Source: CAZMRW01 sp964568805 (GTDB lineage Bacteria > Pseudomonadota > Gammaproteobacteria > Methylococcales > Methylomonadaceae). Taken from it: DNA of 51,395 bases. The translations under genes and the position numbers were made by a program. Positions 40,890-49,056 of the stretch are shown here, in pieces. Every line of letters begins with the position of its first letter. The first letter of the stretch is position 1. The notes under the pieces are model-generated. The model was given only the letters and a program-made list of their open reading frames with translations, had not been told where the DNA came from and made no database searches. Where the stretch lies: NCBI GenBank assembly GCA_964568805.1, contig CAZMRW010000022.1, forward strand, positions 1 through 51,395. The letters are read 5' to 3'.

Positions 40890-42683
40890 ATGCTTGACAC
40901 CGCAATTATATTTTTTAGGAACCGAATAAATTTAAAAGGCCGGCGCGGCACTTATTTTCATCCATTGATCCTGTTTGTTGCGGTTAATTTGACATTGCCC
41001 CCCTTATTGGCCGATGAAATTGTCGAGATGAAAACCGGGGTAACACAAGAAATCGCCTCTTTGATTGCGGCAAAACAACATCCGGGGCTACTACAGCCAA
41101 ATTTTGCCAATCGTGCCGGCGACCTTGAAAGCCTTTATAAAATGTCAGGTTATACGCTTCTTTGGCTTGGACATGCAGAGTCGGAAAAAAATATCGCTGA
41201 AACCTTAAATCTATTGGCAAATGCGTCTATTCAGGGCTTGAACCCAAGCAATTATGACATTGAAATGTTAAAACGGAATTTGCCCGTGGTATTAAAACTG
41301 AAACCGGATTCCGTTAAAAAACTAGCCGAGTACGATTTAGCGCTGAGTCTGTCGTTACTGCGTTTCTTACACGATTTACATTATGGCCGGGTAAATCCTC
41401 AAGGAATCAATTTCAAATTAAAGCTGAGGGAAAAAAAACTTAACGATTTAGCGGTATTGATTAAAGGCAGCCTGGGTCAAGGATCGATCGCCAAATTACC
41501 CGAGATCGTTGAACCCAAGCTCATGCAATATCAAAAATTGAAAAAGAACCTGGCCCATTATCGGCAGTTGGACTCCGGCTATCTGCCCCTTCAATTACTG
41601 ATTAAAAAATCCCTGCGCCCCGGAGAGCATCATCCTCAAATAGACAGTTTAAGACAATTACTGATCAAGCTTGACGATTTGCATGAGAATCCTAACGAAT
41701 TAAATAACAAAAAATCCGATCTTTACTCAATCGATATCAGTGCTGGTGTCAAACACTTCCAGTACAGGCACGGACTGGCGGCAGACGGCATTATCGGTAA
41801 AGAAACGGCCGCCGCTATCAGCGTGCCGTTAAGTCAACGAATCACTCAAATTGAATTAGCGATGGAGAGGTTGCGCTGGTTACCGGAAATCAACGCCGGC
41901 GCCTACATCATCGTTAACATTCCAGCTTTTCAACTTTGGGCTTTTGATGACATTACCAAGCCAGATCCGGAAATACTTAATATGAAAGTTGTGGTCGGTA
42001 AAGCACTGAAAAATCAAACTCCCGTTTTGATGGCCGAGATGCGATTTATCGATTTCATGCCCTATTGGAATGTTCCGTACAGCATTGTTAAAGAAGAAAT
42101 ATTGCCCAAGCTGGTTAACAATCCCAATTATTTGAATAAGGAAAATATGGAGATAGTCACATCTTTCGGTAATGACGCCAAAGCGGTGGCTGTCTCGTAT
42201 GACTCGCTGACTCGGCTTAAACAAGGCGCATTAAAAATAAGGCAGCGTCCCGGCGGGAAAAATGCACTTGGCAGAGTAAAATTCCTCTTTCCGAACAAGG
42301 AAGATGTCTACCTGCATGATACGCCGGCCGGTGCATTGTTTAGCAAATCACGGCGAGATTTCAGCCATGGTTGCGTACGGGTTGAAAATCCTGAGGGACT
42401 GGCTAATTTTGTATTGAAAGACCAACCAGGATGGAACAGCGAAACGATAAAACAGGCTATGGCTGGGCCCAAAACTTATAGAGTCATATTGAAAAAGTCC
42501 ATACCTGTGCTGTTTTTTTATACTACCTCATTTGTAGATCAAAATAATAACTTAACGTTTTATTCCGATATTTATGGTCATGACGCCGTACTGATGGAGG
42601 TTCTTAAAAAGCCGCAAGATCTATCTGATCAATCGCTATTTATCAGCAAAAACCTGGCGCCGTCTCAGATAAAAATTCAGTGA
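40890..42683 (+). CDS. L,D-transpeptidase of the LdtD (YcbB) type
   Basis: 597 residues. An N-terminal hydrophobic segment (about 20-42, LILFVAVNLTLPPLLA) acts as signal or anchor. The scaffold and peptidoglycan-binding region (about 50-315) includes SAGVKHFQYRHGLAADGIIG, the PG_binding_1 motif. The YkuD catalytic domain (about 340-530) has KVVVGKALKNQTPVL and the active-site loop FSHGCVRVENPEGLANFVL with nucleophile Cys near residue 494. The layout and length match E. coli LdtD, which makes 3-3 peptidoglycan cross-links. In E. coli ldtD is beside mepK. Here the mepK-like gene is next door but convergent. Activity is assumed from the intact motif. The start codon is ATG 40890. Confidence 0.92.
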   Translation: MLDTAIIFFRNRINLKGRRGTYFHPLILFVAVNLTLPPLLADEIVEMKTGVTQEIASLIAAKQHPGLLQPNFANRAGDLESLYKMSGYTLLWLGHAESEKNIAETLNLLANASIQGLNPSNYDIEMLKRNLPVVLKLKPDSVKKLAEYDLALSLSLLRFLHDLHYGRVNPQGINFKLKLREKKLNDLAVLIKGSLGQGSIAKLPEIVEPKLMQYQKLKKNLAHYRQLDSGYLPLQLLIKKSLRPGEHHPQIDSLRQLLIKLDDLHENPNELNNKKSDLYSIDISAGVKHFQYRHGLAADGIIGKETAAAISVPLSQRITQIELAMERLRWLPEINAGAYIIVNIPAFQLWAFDDITKPDPEILNMKVVVGKALKNQTPVLMAEMRFIDFMPYWNVPYSIVKEEILPKLVNNPNYLNKENMEIVTSFGNDAKAVAVSYDSLTRLKQGALKIRQRPGGKNALGRVKFLFPNKEDVYLHDTPAGALFSKSRRDFSHGCVRVENPEGLANFVLKDQPGWNSETIKQAMAGPKTYRVILKKSIPVLFFYTTSFVDQNNNLTFYSDIYGHDAVLMEVLKKPQDLSDQSLFISKNLAPSQIKIQ

Positions 42684-42747
42684 CTCTGCAGCGCAGCCAA
42701 ACAGCACATTAATTGCTGAATTTTTCAACGTTAGCCGCGAAAAATCC

Positions 42748-43338
42748 CTACCAGGTTCTGATTCGGCCAGTATCAAGATGCACAAAATTGGAACGGGGAT
42801 AATAACCGACACCGCCATGACGCAGGTGAATCGCCGCATTTCTGATCAATCGGGTATCGTATCCCTCAATCCGAATGTCGATCGCCCTGCCCTCCATATG
42901 CAAACTATGCTTTGAGACGCCATGACTGGTTTTATGCAGCCTAGCGTTGGTGCGCGGTGATCGATAGCCCGAGATGATATGAAAAGGCTTATTGGCTCCA
43001 AGCATCAATTTCAAGTCGTACAATTGATCCAGCAAGGCAGTATCTATCGGATGTACGTCACCTGTGCGAAAATCCCGGAGCAGATAATCGATCTCCTGTA
43101 AAGCATCCTTTAAATAACTCCCTTGTTCAAAATAGGTCAGCTTCAACCTGTCGCCAGTATGTGTATTGTGAAAATAAAGTGCCTTAAACGATGGAAAATT
43201 CCACATTTTAGCGTTTGCCGCTTTTGAACCGCCTAAAGCCAAAAGCGATCCGCAGGCCAGATTTTTTAAGAACTTTCTTCTCGATACAATCGCATCGCCG
43301 CCGTCATCTGAGATATTTATTAGATTATGCTTATTCAT
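42748..43338 (-). CDS. DUF882/M15 peptidase, MepK (YcbK)-like murein endopeptidase
   Basis: 196 residues. A twin-arginine-type signal (SRRKFLKNLACGSLLALGG, residues about 19-38) indicates Tat export. The peptidase domain carries the M15 zinc pattern HISGYRSPRTN, SKHSLHMEGRAIDIR and NFVHLDTGR, giving His, Asp and His ligands with a catalytic acid. Such proteins cleave peptide cross-links in peptidoglycan; MepK of E. coli is specific for 3-3 links made by LdtD. The convergent neighbour here is that very type of transpeptidase, so the two probably work on the same links. The start is ATG 43338 by the Tat signal spacing. An ATG at 43368 would only add ten residues. Confidence 0.9.
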   Translation of the reverse strand: MNKHNLINISDDGGDAIVSRRKFLKNLACGSLLALGGSKAANAKMWNFPSFKALYFHNTHTGDRLKLTYFEQGSYLKDALQEIDYLLRDFRTGDVHPIDTALLDQLYDLKLMLGANKPFHIISGYRSPRTNARLHKTSHGVSKHSLHMEGRAIDIRIEGYDTRLIRNAAIHLRHGGVGYYPRSNFVHLDTGRIRTW

Positions 43339-43566
43339 GTTTGGATTTTGTAAAGACTGTTTTTTCAATTCTTATTGGTCCTGTCATTATTAGGCTTGAT
43401 CTTTGCAATCATTCGTACATTGATAATTCGTTTTTTTAAAAAAAACTCAAAATTAGATTATTTAATTGTAATTTAGTTCACAAAACCAACCCAAAATATT
43501 TCATGATACAGCGTATCCTGAGGGTTTTAAAATTATTAATATAAACAACAGGCATAACCAAACAAA

Positions 43567-44808
43567 ATGAATATATCCATATTAGTATTGTTGACAGTAT
43601 TTATATTGATCGCAGTACGAAAAATCGGGGGCGTTACTATTCGAATCTGGCAATCGATGAGCGCGGGAGCGCTGATCGTTCTGATAACGGGAGAGATTAG
43701 CGGGTCCAATGCGCTGAAGGCGATAGACCTCAATGTCATGCTGTTTCTTTTGGGTATGTTTATCGTTGCCCATGCTCTGGTAGCGAGCGGATATCTTTAT
43801 TATATTGCTTACCGCTTGTTCTATCGCATCAGGTCAGTTCCGCAACTGGTTATCACTCTATTGTTAAGTTCCGCTATCGGTTCCGCTCTGCTGATGAATG
43901 ATACGCTGGCCATCGTGGGTACGCCGCTGGTACTAAGGCTGGCGCAGGAGCATAAAATCAATCCTATGCTGCTGTTATTAACGCTGGCATACGCCATCAC
44001 GATCGGCAGTGTGATGACGCCCATCGGCAATCCCCAGAATTTGCTGATTGCTCGCCATGCCGATTTCGCCTCCCCTTTTCTGACATTCTTTAAATCGCTC
44101 GCTATCCCGTCAATGATCAACCTGGGGTTAACCTACGCATTATTACGCCTGGCCTACAGGCAACAGTTCATCAACAGCTTTCCTCTGGTGCATAGCCCGG
44201 TCGGATTGATTGATGAACAACTGGCAAGACTGGCCCGCTATTCCTTATTGCTTTTGATTGGGCTGATTGCCGCAAACCTCATTCTGGCCGGCGTGAATGG
44301 ATCAAACCCTATTGAATTAAGTCATATCGCCATCATCTCGGCCTTGCCACCGGTCTTATTTTATCGTAAGCGGGTTCACTTATTAAAAAGCGTGGACTGG
44401 ACGACTTTGCTTTTTTTTGCTGCGATGTTTGTGTTGACGGCCAGTGTGTGGCAAACGGGCGCCACACAAAATCTGGTTGAGGAATTGCGCATCGATGTGT
44501 CCGCTGTCCCGACTATCATGGTGCTTAGCGCAATGCTCAGCCAGTTAATATCCAATGTACCACTGGTAGCGATGTATTTGCCCTTGCTGGCTGATCCGAC
44601 TACTGAAGCGTTGATGGCGTTAGCTGCCGGCAGCACTATCGCCGGAAATTTTCTGATTCTCGGCGCCGCCAGCAATGTGATCATTATTCAGCATGCTGAA
44701 AAACACTTCGCCACACTCGGCTTTATCGAATTTGCCCGTATTGGAATTCCATTGGGCATGCTCAATTTATTGATATACTGGGCCTGGTTCCGCTATGGGA
44801 TCACCTGA
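43567..44808 (+). CDS. SLC13/ArsB-superfamily anion or cation permease
   Basis: 413 residues with about ten or eleven membrane helices and no soluble domain. The segments NDTLAIVGTPLVLRLA and ITIGSVMTPIGNPQNLLIAR match the repeated pattern of the ion-transporter superfamily (arsenite, citrate, tricarboxylate and Na+/H+ NhaD families). The equivalent signature recurs in the second half as LISNVPLVAMYLPLL and GNFLILGAASNVIIIQ. Two-fold internal symmetry is expected. The substrate is not decidable from sequence: an inorganic anion or a carboxylate, or Na+/H+ exchange, are all possible. The QEGLA-type gene starts 36 bases after the stop, so the two may share a transcript. Confidence 0.85.
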   Translation: MNISILVLLTVFILIAVRKIGGVTIRIWQSMSAGALIVLITGEISGSNALKAIDLNVMLFLLGMFIVAHALVASGYLYYIAYRLFYRIRSVPQLVITLLLSSAIGSALLMNDTLAIVGTPLVLRLAQEHKINPMLLLLTLAYAITIGSVMTPIGNPQNLLIARHADFASPFLTFFKSLAIPSMINLGLTYALLRLAYRQQFINSFPLVHSPVGLIDEQLARLARYSLLLLIGLIAANLILAGVNGSNPIELSHIAIISALPPVLFYRKRVHLLKSVDWTTLLFFAAMFVLTASVWQTGATQNLVEELRIDVSAVPTIMVLSAMLSQLISNVPLVAMYLPLLADPTTEALMALAAGSTIAGNFLILGAASNVIIIQHAEKHFATLGFIEFARIGIPLGMLNLLIYWAWFRYGIT

Positions 44809-44844
44809 TGTCGGCAGACTCTGTTCCTGATCACTAAGACGACA

Positions 44845-46155
44845 ATGAAAAACATCTCCCTTCCCGAAAAGAATGTTAAACCGCCCTCGGCTTATCTAAC
44901 CGAGGTGAAAACGCTTTCCGATCGAATCGTCAAGGCACAACAGCCTATCCGCATCCTCGACGCCATTAAATGGGACGACAGCATCAAACAGGAATTTTTC
45001 AACAACAATTGCAAGTCTTTGCCAAAGGTCACCCCGGATTATTATCGCAATCGATCCCTAGGATTTGATCCTGAAACAAAAAAACTCGAGTTCTATCAAA
45101 TTGAACGCGATCTGGTACGAAAACTCGGACAGCTTAACCCGCTCAGCGTCATCATGCGCAGGATTTGCCGGGAATACAAGGATGTCGTGACGATGCTTGA
45201 AGCCAGGGGAACGCCGATCTTCTCCAACATTTCCCAGGAACTTTACGGTTCTTCGCAGGACGTTTTTCATGTCGGCGACCCGAGCATCGCTACTCTCGGC
45301 AGCATGATGGAAAGCACGCTATCGCAACTCCTGAAACTGGATTTCCTCAATGAGGAGCCTAAAACGATCAATGCCAGGGATGCAGTCACTATCCTGAATG
45401 AAAAAATCCAGAAACTGTTTCCCGGTAACGGTCTGCGCGCCATGATTAGCGACGGTATTTTGGCTGATTCGGCGGCCGGCACCGATTACGTTAAATTGCG
45501 AGCAGACGCCTTATTCAACATGCGCGACTTACGTGTGCTTGAAGTACACGAAATTTGGGTGCATTTAGGCACCACCCTGAATGGACTGGCTCAGCCCTAT
45601 TGCACCTTTCTCGGTAAAGGGCCGCCCTCGGCTACGGTAACGCAGGAAGGCCTGGCAGTATTAATGGAGATATTGACATTCAGCTCGACGCCCAACCGCC
45701 TGATGAACCTGATCAACCGGGTCAGGGCAATTACACTTACCGAAGAAGGCGCCAGTTTTTTGGATATTTTTGGCTTTTTCAGGGAAAAAGGCTTGGATCC
45801 GGAGGAAAGCTACACGCTGAGCAGCCGGGTATTCAGGGGCAGCAGTCCCGACGGCATGCCGTTTACAAAAGACCTGACTTATATTAAAGGTTTTGTACTC
45901 ACCTATAATTTTATGCGGCTTGCAGTCAGTAAAGGTAAACCAGACCGTATTCCGTTGCTGTTCTGTGGCAAAACCATGATTGAAGATATGAAGGTCCTGG
46001 TAGACCTGGTTGAGGAAGGCACCGTCATAGCTCCCCGTTTTCTTCCACCCCAGTTCACCGATTTGATGGGGCTTTCTGCCTGGCTCAGTTTTAGCCGTTT
46101 CATGTCATCGATGAATTTCAAGCAACTGGAGCAGGATTACGCTAATGTCCTGTGA
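44845..46155 (+). CDS. QEGLA-motif DUF1704 putative metallopeptidase (MATCAP homologue)
   Basis: 436 residues of the family first described as flavohaemoglobin expression-modulating QEGLA protein. The sequence VHEIWVHLGTTLNGL contains H235-E236-x-x-x-H240, an HExxxH zinc site, and TQEGLAVLMEI (Q267-E268-G269-L-A) supplies the eponymous motif with a third acidic ligand. In animals the DUF1704 members MATCAP1/2 are tyrosine carboxypeptidases that detyrosinate tubulin, so bacterial members are expected to be carboxypeptidase-like. The bacterial substrate is unknown. The protein has no signal peptide. Downstream is a bidirectional terminator-like hairpin. No flavohaemoglobin gene is near. Confidence 0.88.
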   Translation: MKNISLPEKNVKPPSAYLTEVKTLSDRIVKAQQPIRILDAIKWDDSIKQEFFNNNCKSLPKVTPDYYRNRSLGFDPETKKLEFYQIERDLVRKLGQLNPLSVIMRRICREYKDVVTMLEARGTPIFSNISQELYGSSQDVFHVGDPSIATLGSMMESTLSQLLKLDFLNEEPKTINARDAVTILNEKIQKLFPGNGLRAMISDGILADSAAGTDYVKLRADALFNMRDLRVLEVHEIWVHLGTTLNGLAQPYCTFLGKGPPSATVTQEGLAVLMEILTFSSTPNRLMNLINRVRAITLTEEGASFLDIFGFFREKGLDPEESYTLSSRVFRGSSPDGMPFTKDLTYIKGFVLTYNFMRLAVSKGKPDRIPLLFCGKTMIEDMKVLVDLVEEGTVIAPRFLPPQFTDLMGLSAWLSFSRFMSSMNFKQLEQDYANVL

Positions 46156-46271
46156 TTAATGCCTAAAAACCTGATAGTCCCTGTTTCAAGCATTGGCTTA
46201 ATTCTAAAAAAGCAGTAGAGGTGTGTGAAAGCAAGAAGTCCGGACAAACCGGTTGTCTTGCCCGTACAAAC

Positions 46272-46301
46272 AAAAAACCCAGCCGTTAAGCTGGGTTTTT
46301 T
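46272..46301. terminator. bidirectional Rho-independent terminator
   Basis: An inverted pair CCCAGC (46278-46283) and GCTGGG (46290-46295) with a six-base loop is flanked by AAAAAA on the left and TTTTTT on the right. This is the classic structure working in both directions. It ends the QEGLA transcript on the plus strand and the small lipoprotein gene on the minus strand. Confidence 0.93.
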
Positions 46302-46328
46302 GCAGTTACGGGGTAACTAGCTTTTGTC

Positions 46329-46445
46329 TTATTTCATTTGAAATGAAGATTCAACTCTTTGTTTTTCGCCATCTGGATCATCTAAGCAGCCAGTTAATCC
46401 AACAATCATTAAAGCCATAGCTAAAAGTGCAAGAACTTTTTTCAT
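46329..46445 (-). CDS. tiny lipoprotein (38 residues)
   Basis: Too short for standard cut-offs but well supported. The start ATG at 46445 has a strong GGAGG ten bases upstream, a sigma-70 promoter lies ahead, and the sequence is a textbook lipoprotein signal: MKKVLALLAMALMIVGLTGC, lipobox LTGC with Cys20 lipidated. The mature part is only LDDPDGEKQRVESSFQMK. The Asp-Asp after Cys may favour inner-membrane retention by the Lol avoidance rule, but that is a guess. It resembles entericidin-size lipoproteins but is not clearly one of them. It sits between the terminator and the HTTM gene in the same direction. Confidence 0.85.
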   Translation of the reverse strand: MKKVLALLAMALMIVGLTGCLDDPDGEKQRVESSFQMK

Positions 46446-46507
46446 AATAATATCCTCCAAAGGGGTTTAAATTATTTTTATATTTGCGCCCGTAAAAGCA
46501 CGAACAA

Positions 46508-46536
46508 TTTATACCATGCCTGCAATGTTGATGCAA
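46508..46536 (-). promoter_or_regulatory. sigma-70-type promoter for the tiny lipoprotein
   Basis: On the minus strand TTGCAT (46536-46531) and TATAAA (46513-46508) are separated by 17 bases, an ideal spacing. A start about seven bases downstream gives a leader of about 55 bases to the ATG at 46445. It lies just past the end of the HTTM-DCC gene, so the small lipoprotein is probably an independent transcription unit. Confidence 0.65.
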
Positions 46537-46564
46537 TAAAAATAAGTTTTCATGATTTCAACGT

Positions 46565-48469
46565 TCAAAGGGAATTGATATTGCCGGGCAACCTGATGGA
46601 AATCACGTCATCGCTCCATTTTGCGGTGCCAATGTTTATCCATTCAGATGACAAGTTTTTGTGCAATTGATCATGTACCCACTGCGTGGGAGAGTCTATT
46701 TTTTTTAATTTTATCTGGAACGTTGTGCGGTCAAGATTCAAGCCAAGCTTATGACCCCAGAAAGCAGTGACTTTCATGATGAATTTTTTTAACCTGGTAT
46801 CGTTTATCGTGGGAGTAACGGCGATATTCGCCCACATCGAATGAACCCGTCCCCAATTGGGAGCGAGCAGACGGCCTTGTTCGTTTACAAACGGAAGCCA
46901 TTGTTCCTTTCCTTGTGAATCGGTATAGGTAATGGCCAGAATCCGGTCATAGCCGGCGAAATGATCGTGCAGATACAGCGCGTGAGGGGCCATCCCCAAA
47001 AACATCTGCGAGACCGAAATCAGCGCGTTGCTGCCTTTGGTAACTGCGGCGGCAAGGGGATTCTGATAAGTATCAATCTTTAACCGGTAAACTATCCCGT
47101 AATGAATGGAGCTGTTTAATTGCAGAATAAAAATGGCGATGACTATTTTTGCCAGTTTTCTGGAAAACGCTTTGGGTTTCTCCCCTGCTAATACTTCAAA
47201 AAGCCGATGGTAAAATGTGTTGTCATCGAGCCTGCTGGCGGGCAAACATTCGGCGGTGCAGGAAACCCGGCTGCGCGTATCGGCGATGGACCGGTATTTT
47301 TTTTCGGCATATTGGCGCACCCCGGGTAGGCTTAAAATAAACCCGACCGGAGCCAGATAACGCATCTTGAGAAAAACCTGTATATAGGTGTCGACGCCGT
47401 AGTATACCGCATTTTTGTTATCCAGCGCGTATAAGTCGGTTAACAGCACGTCCTGGCCGATGGCGGCAAGCGCAGGATACTGCCCGGCATGCTCCTGGGC
47501 ACTTTTAAAGTCGATGCGTTTAAAAATATCGAAATGATTAAGGATGAGAACAGTGCGGTTGCATAAGGGACAGAGCTGGTCATAAAAAACCGTGAGTGCG
47601 GGCTGTTTGGCCGTAACCAGTCTGGCAAATGCGCGCCACCAGGAAAAAGGCACCAACAGAATATAAAACATCAGCATCGCCAAACCGAAAGGATAGATGT
47701 TCAAGGACAAGGTAATGCCCAGATGTAGTCCGATACCGATAAACAAATATACGATACGCAACTTGCGATTGGCGAAGAAAAACACAAACGTAAACTGAAA
47801 AACCAGGATCGTATAGCCTATGGTTTTTTGCAACAGTTCATTGTTCAGCAATATCGACATATCGATGGCTGAAACATAATAGGGTTGAGTTGATGGCAAC
47901 CAGGAACCCAGGCCGTTACGCCAGTGTTCGGCAAACAGTTTGTGAATGGCTGAATCGAAATAGAGGAAGCCTAAACAGATGGCGACAGGCAAATAATAAG
48001 CCAGTATTGACACCTCCGGCTTGGAATAACTGTTGTAATGCTTGAACGGCGAACTCAGTTTATATCTGAGACTGTCGATCGAAAAAGTACGGTCCGCCGG
48101 CATAAAAAGCAGAAAAAAACCAGCCCCTGTCATGAACAAATCGAAACCGCCGTCAAAATCCCGCTGCATCGGGGTAAAGTTTACAAAAACCAACCAGAAC
48201 AGATAATTACAGATAACAGAAAATTGATAACGATAGCCGATTACGATAAAGGCGGCGACGATACTCCAAAGCCCCAGGAAAAACGTAATTGAGGGAAACT
48301 CTACGTCAATAAAGGGTATGGGATCAAAGATTAAATGATTGAAATAAAATAGGAAGATGATTTCCTGTAAAGTAACTAATCCGTACAAAAGCCGAAATAT
48401 GCCGATACCTGTTGCCGGGACTTTCTTGTTAAGCAAATCATACATACGAGCGCTGACGAATTTAAACAT
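46565..48469 (-). CDS. HTTM membrane domain fused to a DCC thiol-oxidoreductase domain
   Basis: About 634 residues. The N-terminal part (about 1-285) has seven or eight membrane segments of the HTTM/vitamin-K-carboxylase-like type, with GIGIFRLLYGLVTLQEIIFL, FTPMQRDFDGGFDLFMTGAG, and FLYFDSAIHKLFAEHWRNGL. It is followed by a DCC (DUF393) domain: TVFYDQLCPLCNRTVLIL, giving the D-x-x-C-x-x-C motif, and later LYALDNKNAVYYGVDTYIQV. A hydrophobic segment near residue 450 and a soluble C-terminal region of about 170 residues (QGKEQWLPFVNEQGRLLAPN) complete it. The first ATG, 48469, is chosen over an upstream TTG. The DCC motif suggests redox activity at the membrane; function of such fusions is not established to my knowledge. 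Confidence 0.85.
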   Translation of the reverse strand: MFKFVSARMYDLLNKKVPATGIGIFRLLYGLVTLQEIIFLFYFNHLIFDPIPFIDVEFPSITFFLGLWSIVAAFIVIGYRYQFSVICNYLFWLVFVNFTPMQRDFDGGFDLFMTGAGFFLLFMPADRTFSIDSLRYKLSSPFKHYNSYSKPEVSILAYYLPVAICLGFLYFDSAIHKLFAEHWRNGLGSWLPSTQPYYVSAIDMSILLNNELLQKTIGYTILVFQFTFVFFFANRKLRIVYLFIGIGLHLGITLSLNIYPFGLAMLMFYILLVPFSWWRAFARLVTAKQPALTVFYDQLCPLCNRTVLILNHFDIFKRIDFKSAQEHAGQYPALAAIGQDVLLTDLYALDNKNAVYYGVDTYIQVFLKMRYLAPVGFILSLPGVRQYAEKKYRSIADTRSRVSCTAECLPASRLDDNTFYHRLFEVLAGEKPKAFSRKLAKIVIAIFILQLNSSIHYGIVYRLKIDTYQNPLAAAVTKGSNALISVSQMFLGMAPHALYLHDHFAGYDRILAITYTDSQGKEQWLPFVNEQGRLLAPNWGRVHSMWANIAVTPTINDTRLKKFIMKVTAFWGHKLGLNLDRTTFQIKLKKIDSPTQWVHDQLHKNLSSEWINIGTAKWSDDVISIRLPGNINSL

Positions 48470-49056
48470 TGAGTTAAATGGAGTGGCCAATAGAGTTTAT
48501 AAATGACAGACAAATATCAACAAATTTTGCTATCTGTCTGAATAGGAAGAATATAACCTGGGATGCGGTGTTCCAAGCACTTGTCGGTTATGTTTTCGGT
48601 CAATTGTATTATATTTTGTAATGAAATTGCGTGGACTGGTACAGTTTAACTATCCCGGGGCTCACTTTTTTAAATAAAACCACTTGCCCGCAATTCCCTC
48701 GGAGACAACTCCAGGAAAGATTCAATATTAAGAAACGCTTAAAAAATTACCGTATCGCCTAAAATTCAACTACACTATTTCTGAGAAATATCCACTTATA
48801 GAATATACCCCACAAACTGGTTTAATTAGGTTCGATACTGTAGTGGATTAGTTGGTTTTTACCTTTTCAGGATATTTTCAAAACTATCAGGCGGCACGGC
48901 ACATTCAACTTAATTGCGACTGACCTTGTTTCAACAAGGCAGCATCACAGGCGGTGACATTCGAAATAAATTAAACAATTGATTAATAACCTATAAAACT
49001 ACTATACTCACAATACTATCTTTAGATGTCGGATACGGTTTTTATAATTATAAACT
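48470..49056. other. intergenic region ahead of the HDOD-kinase
   Basis: 587 bases without a gene. It is AT-rich, and short open frames on both strands have no motif. The right end contains a likely promoter (listed next). Nothing else recognisable, including no tRNA or repeat. Confidence 0.45.
48979..49008 (+). promoter_or_regulatory. likely sigma-70 promoter of the HDOD-kinase gene
   Basis: TTGATT (48979-48984) and TATACT (49003-49008) are separated by 18 bases. Transcription would begin about 42 bases upstream of the ATG at 49057. The -35 element is imperfect. Confidence 0.4.
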
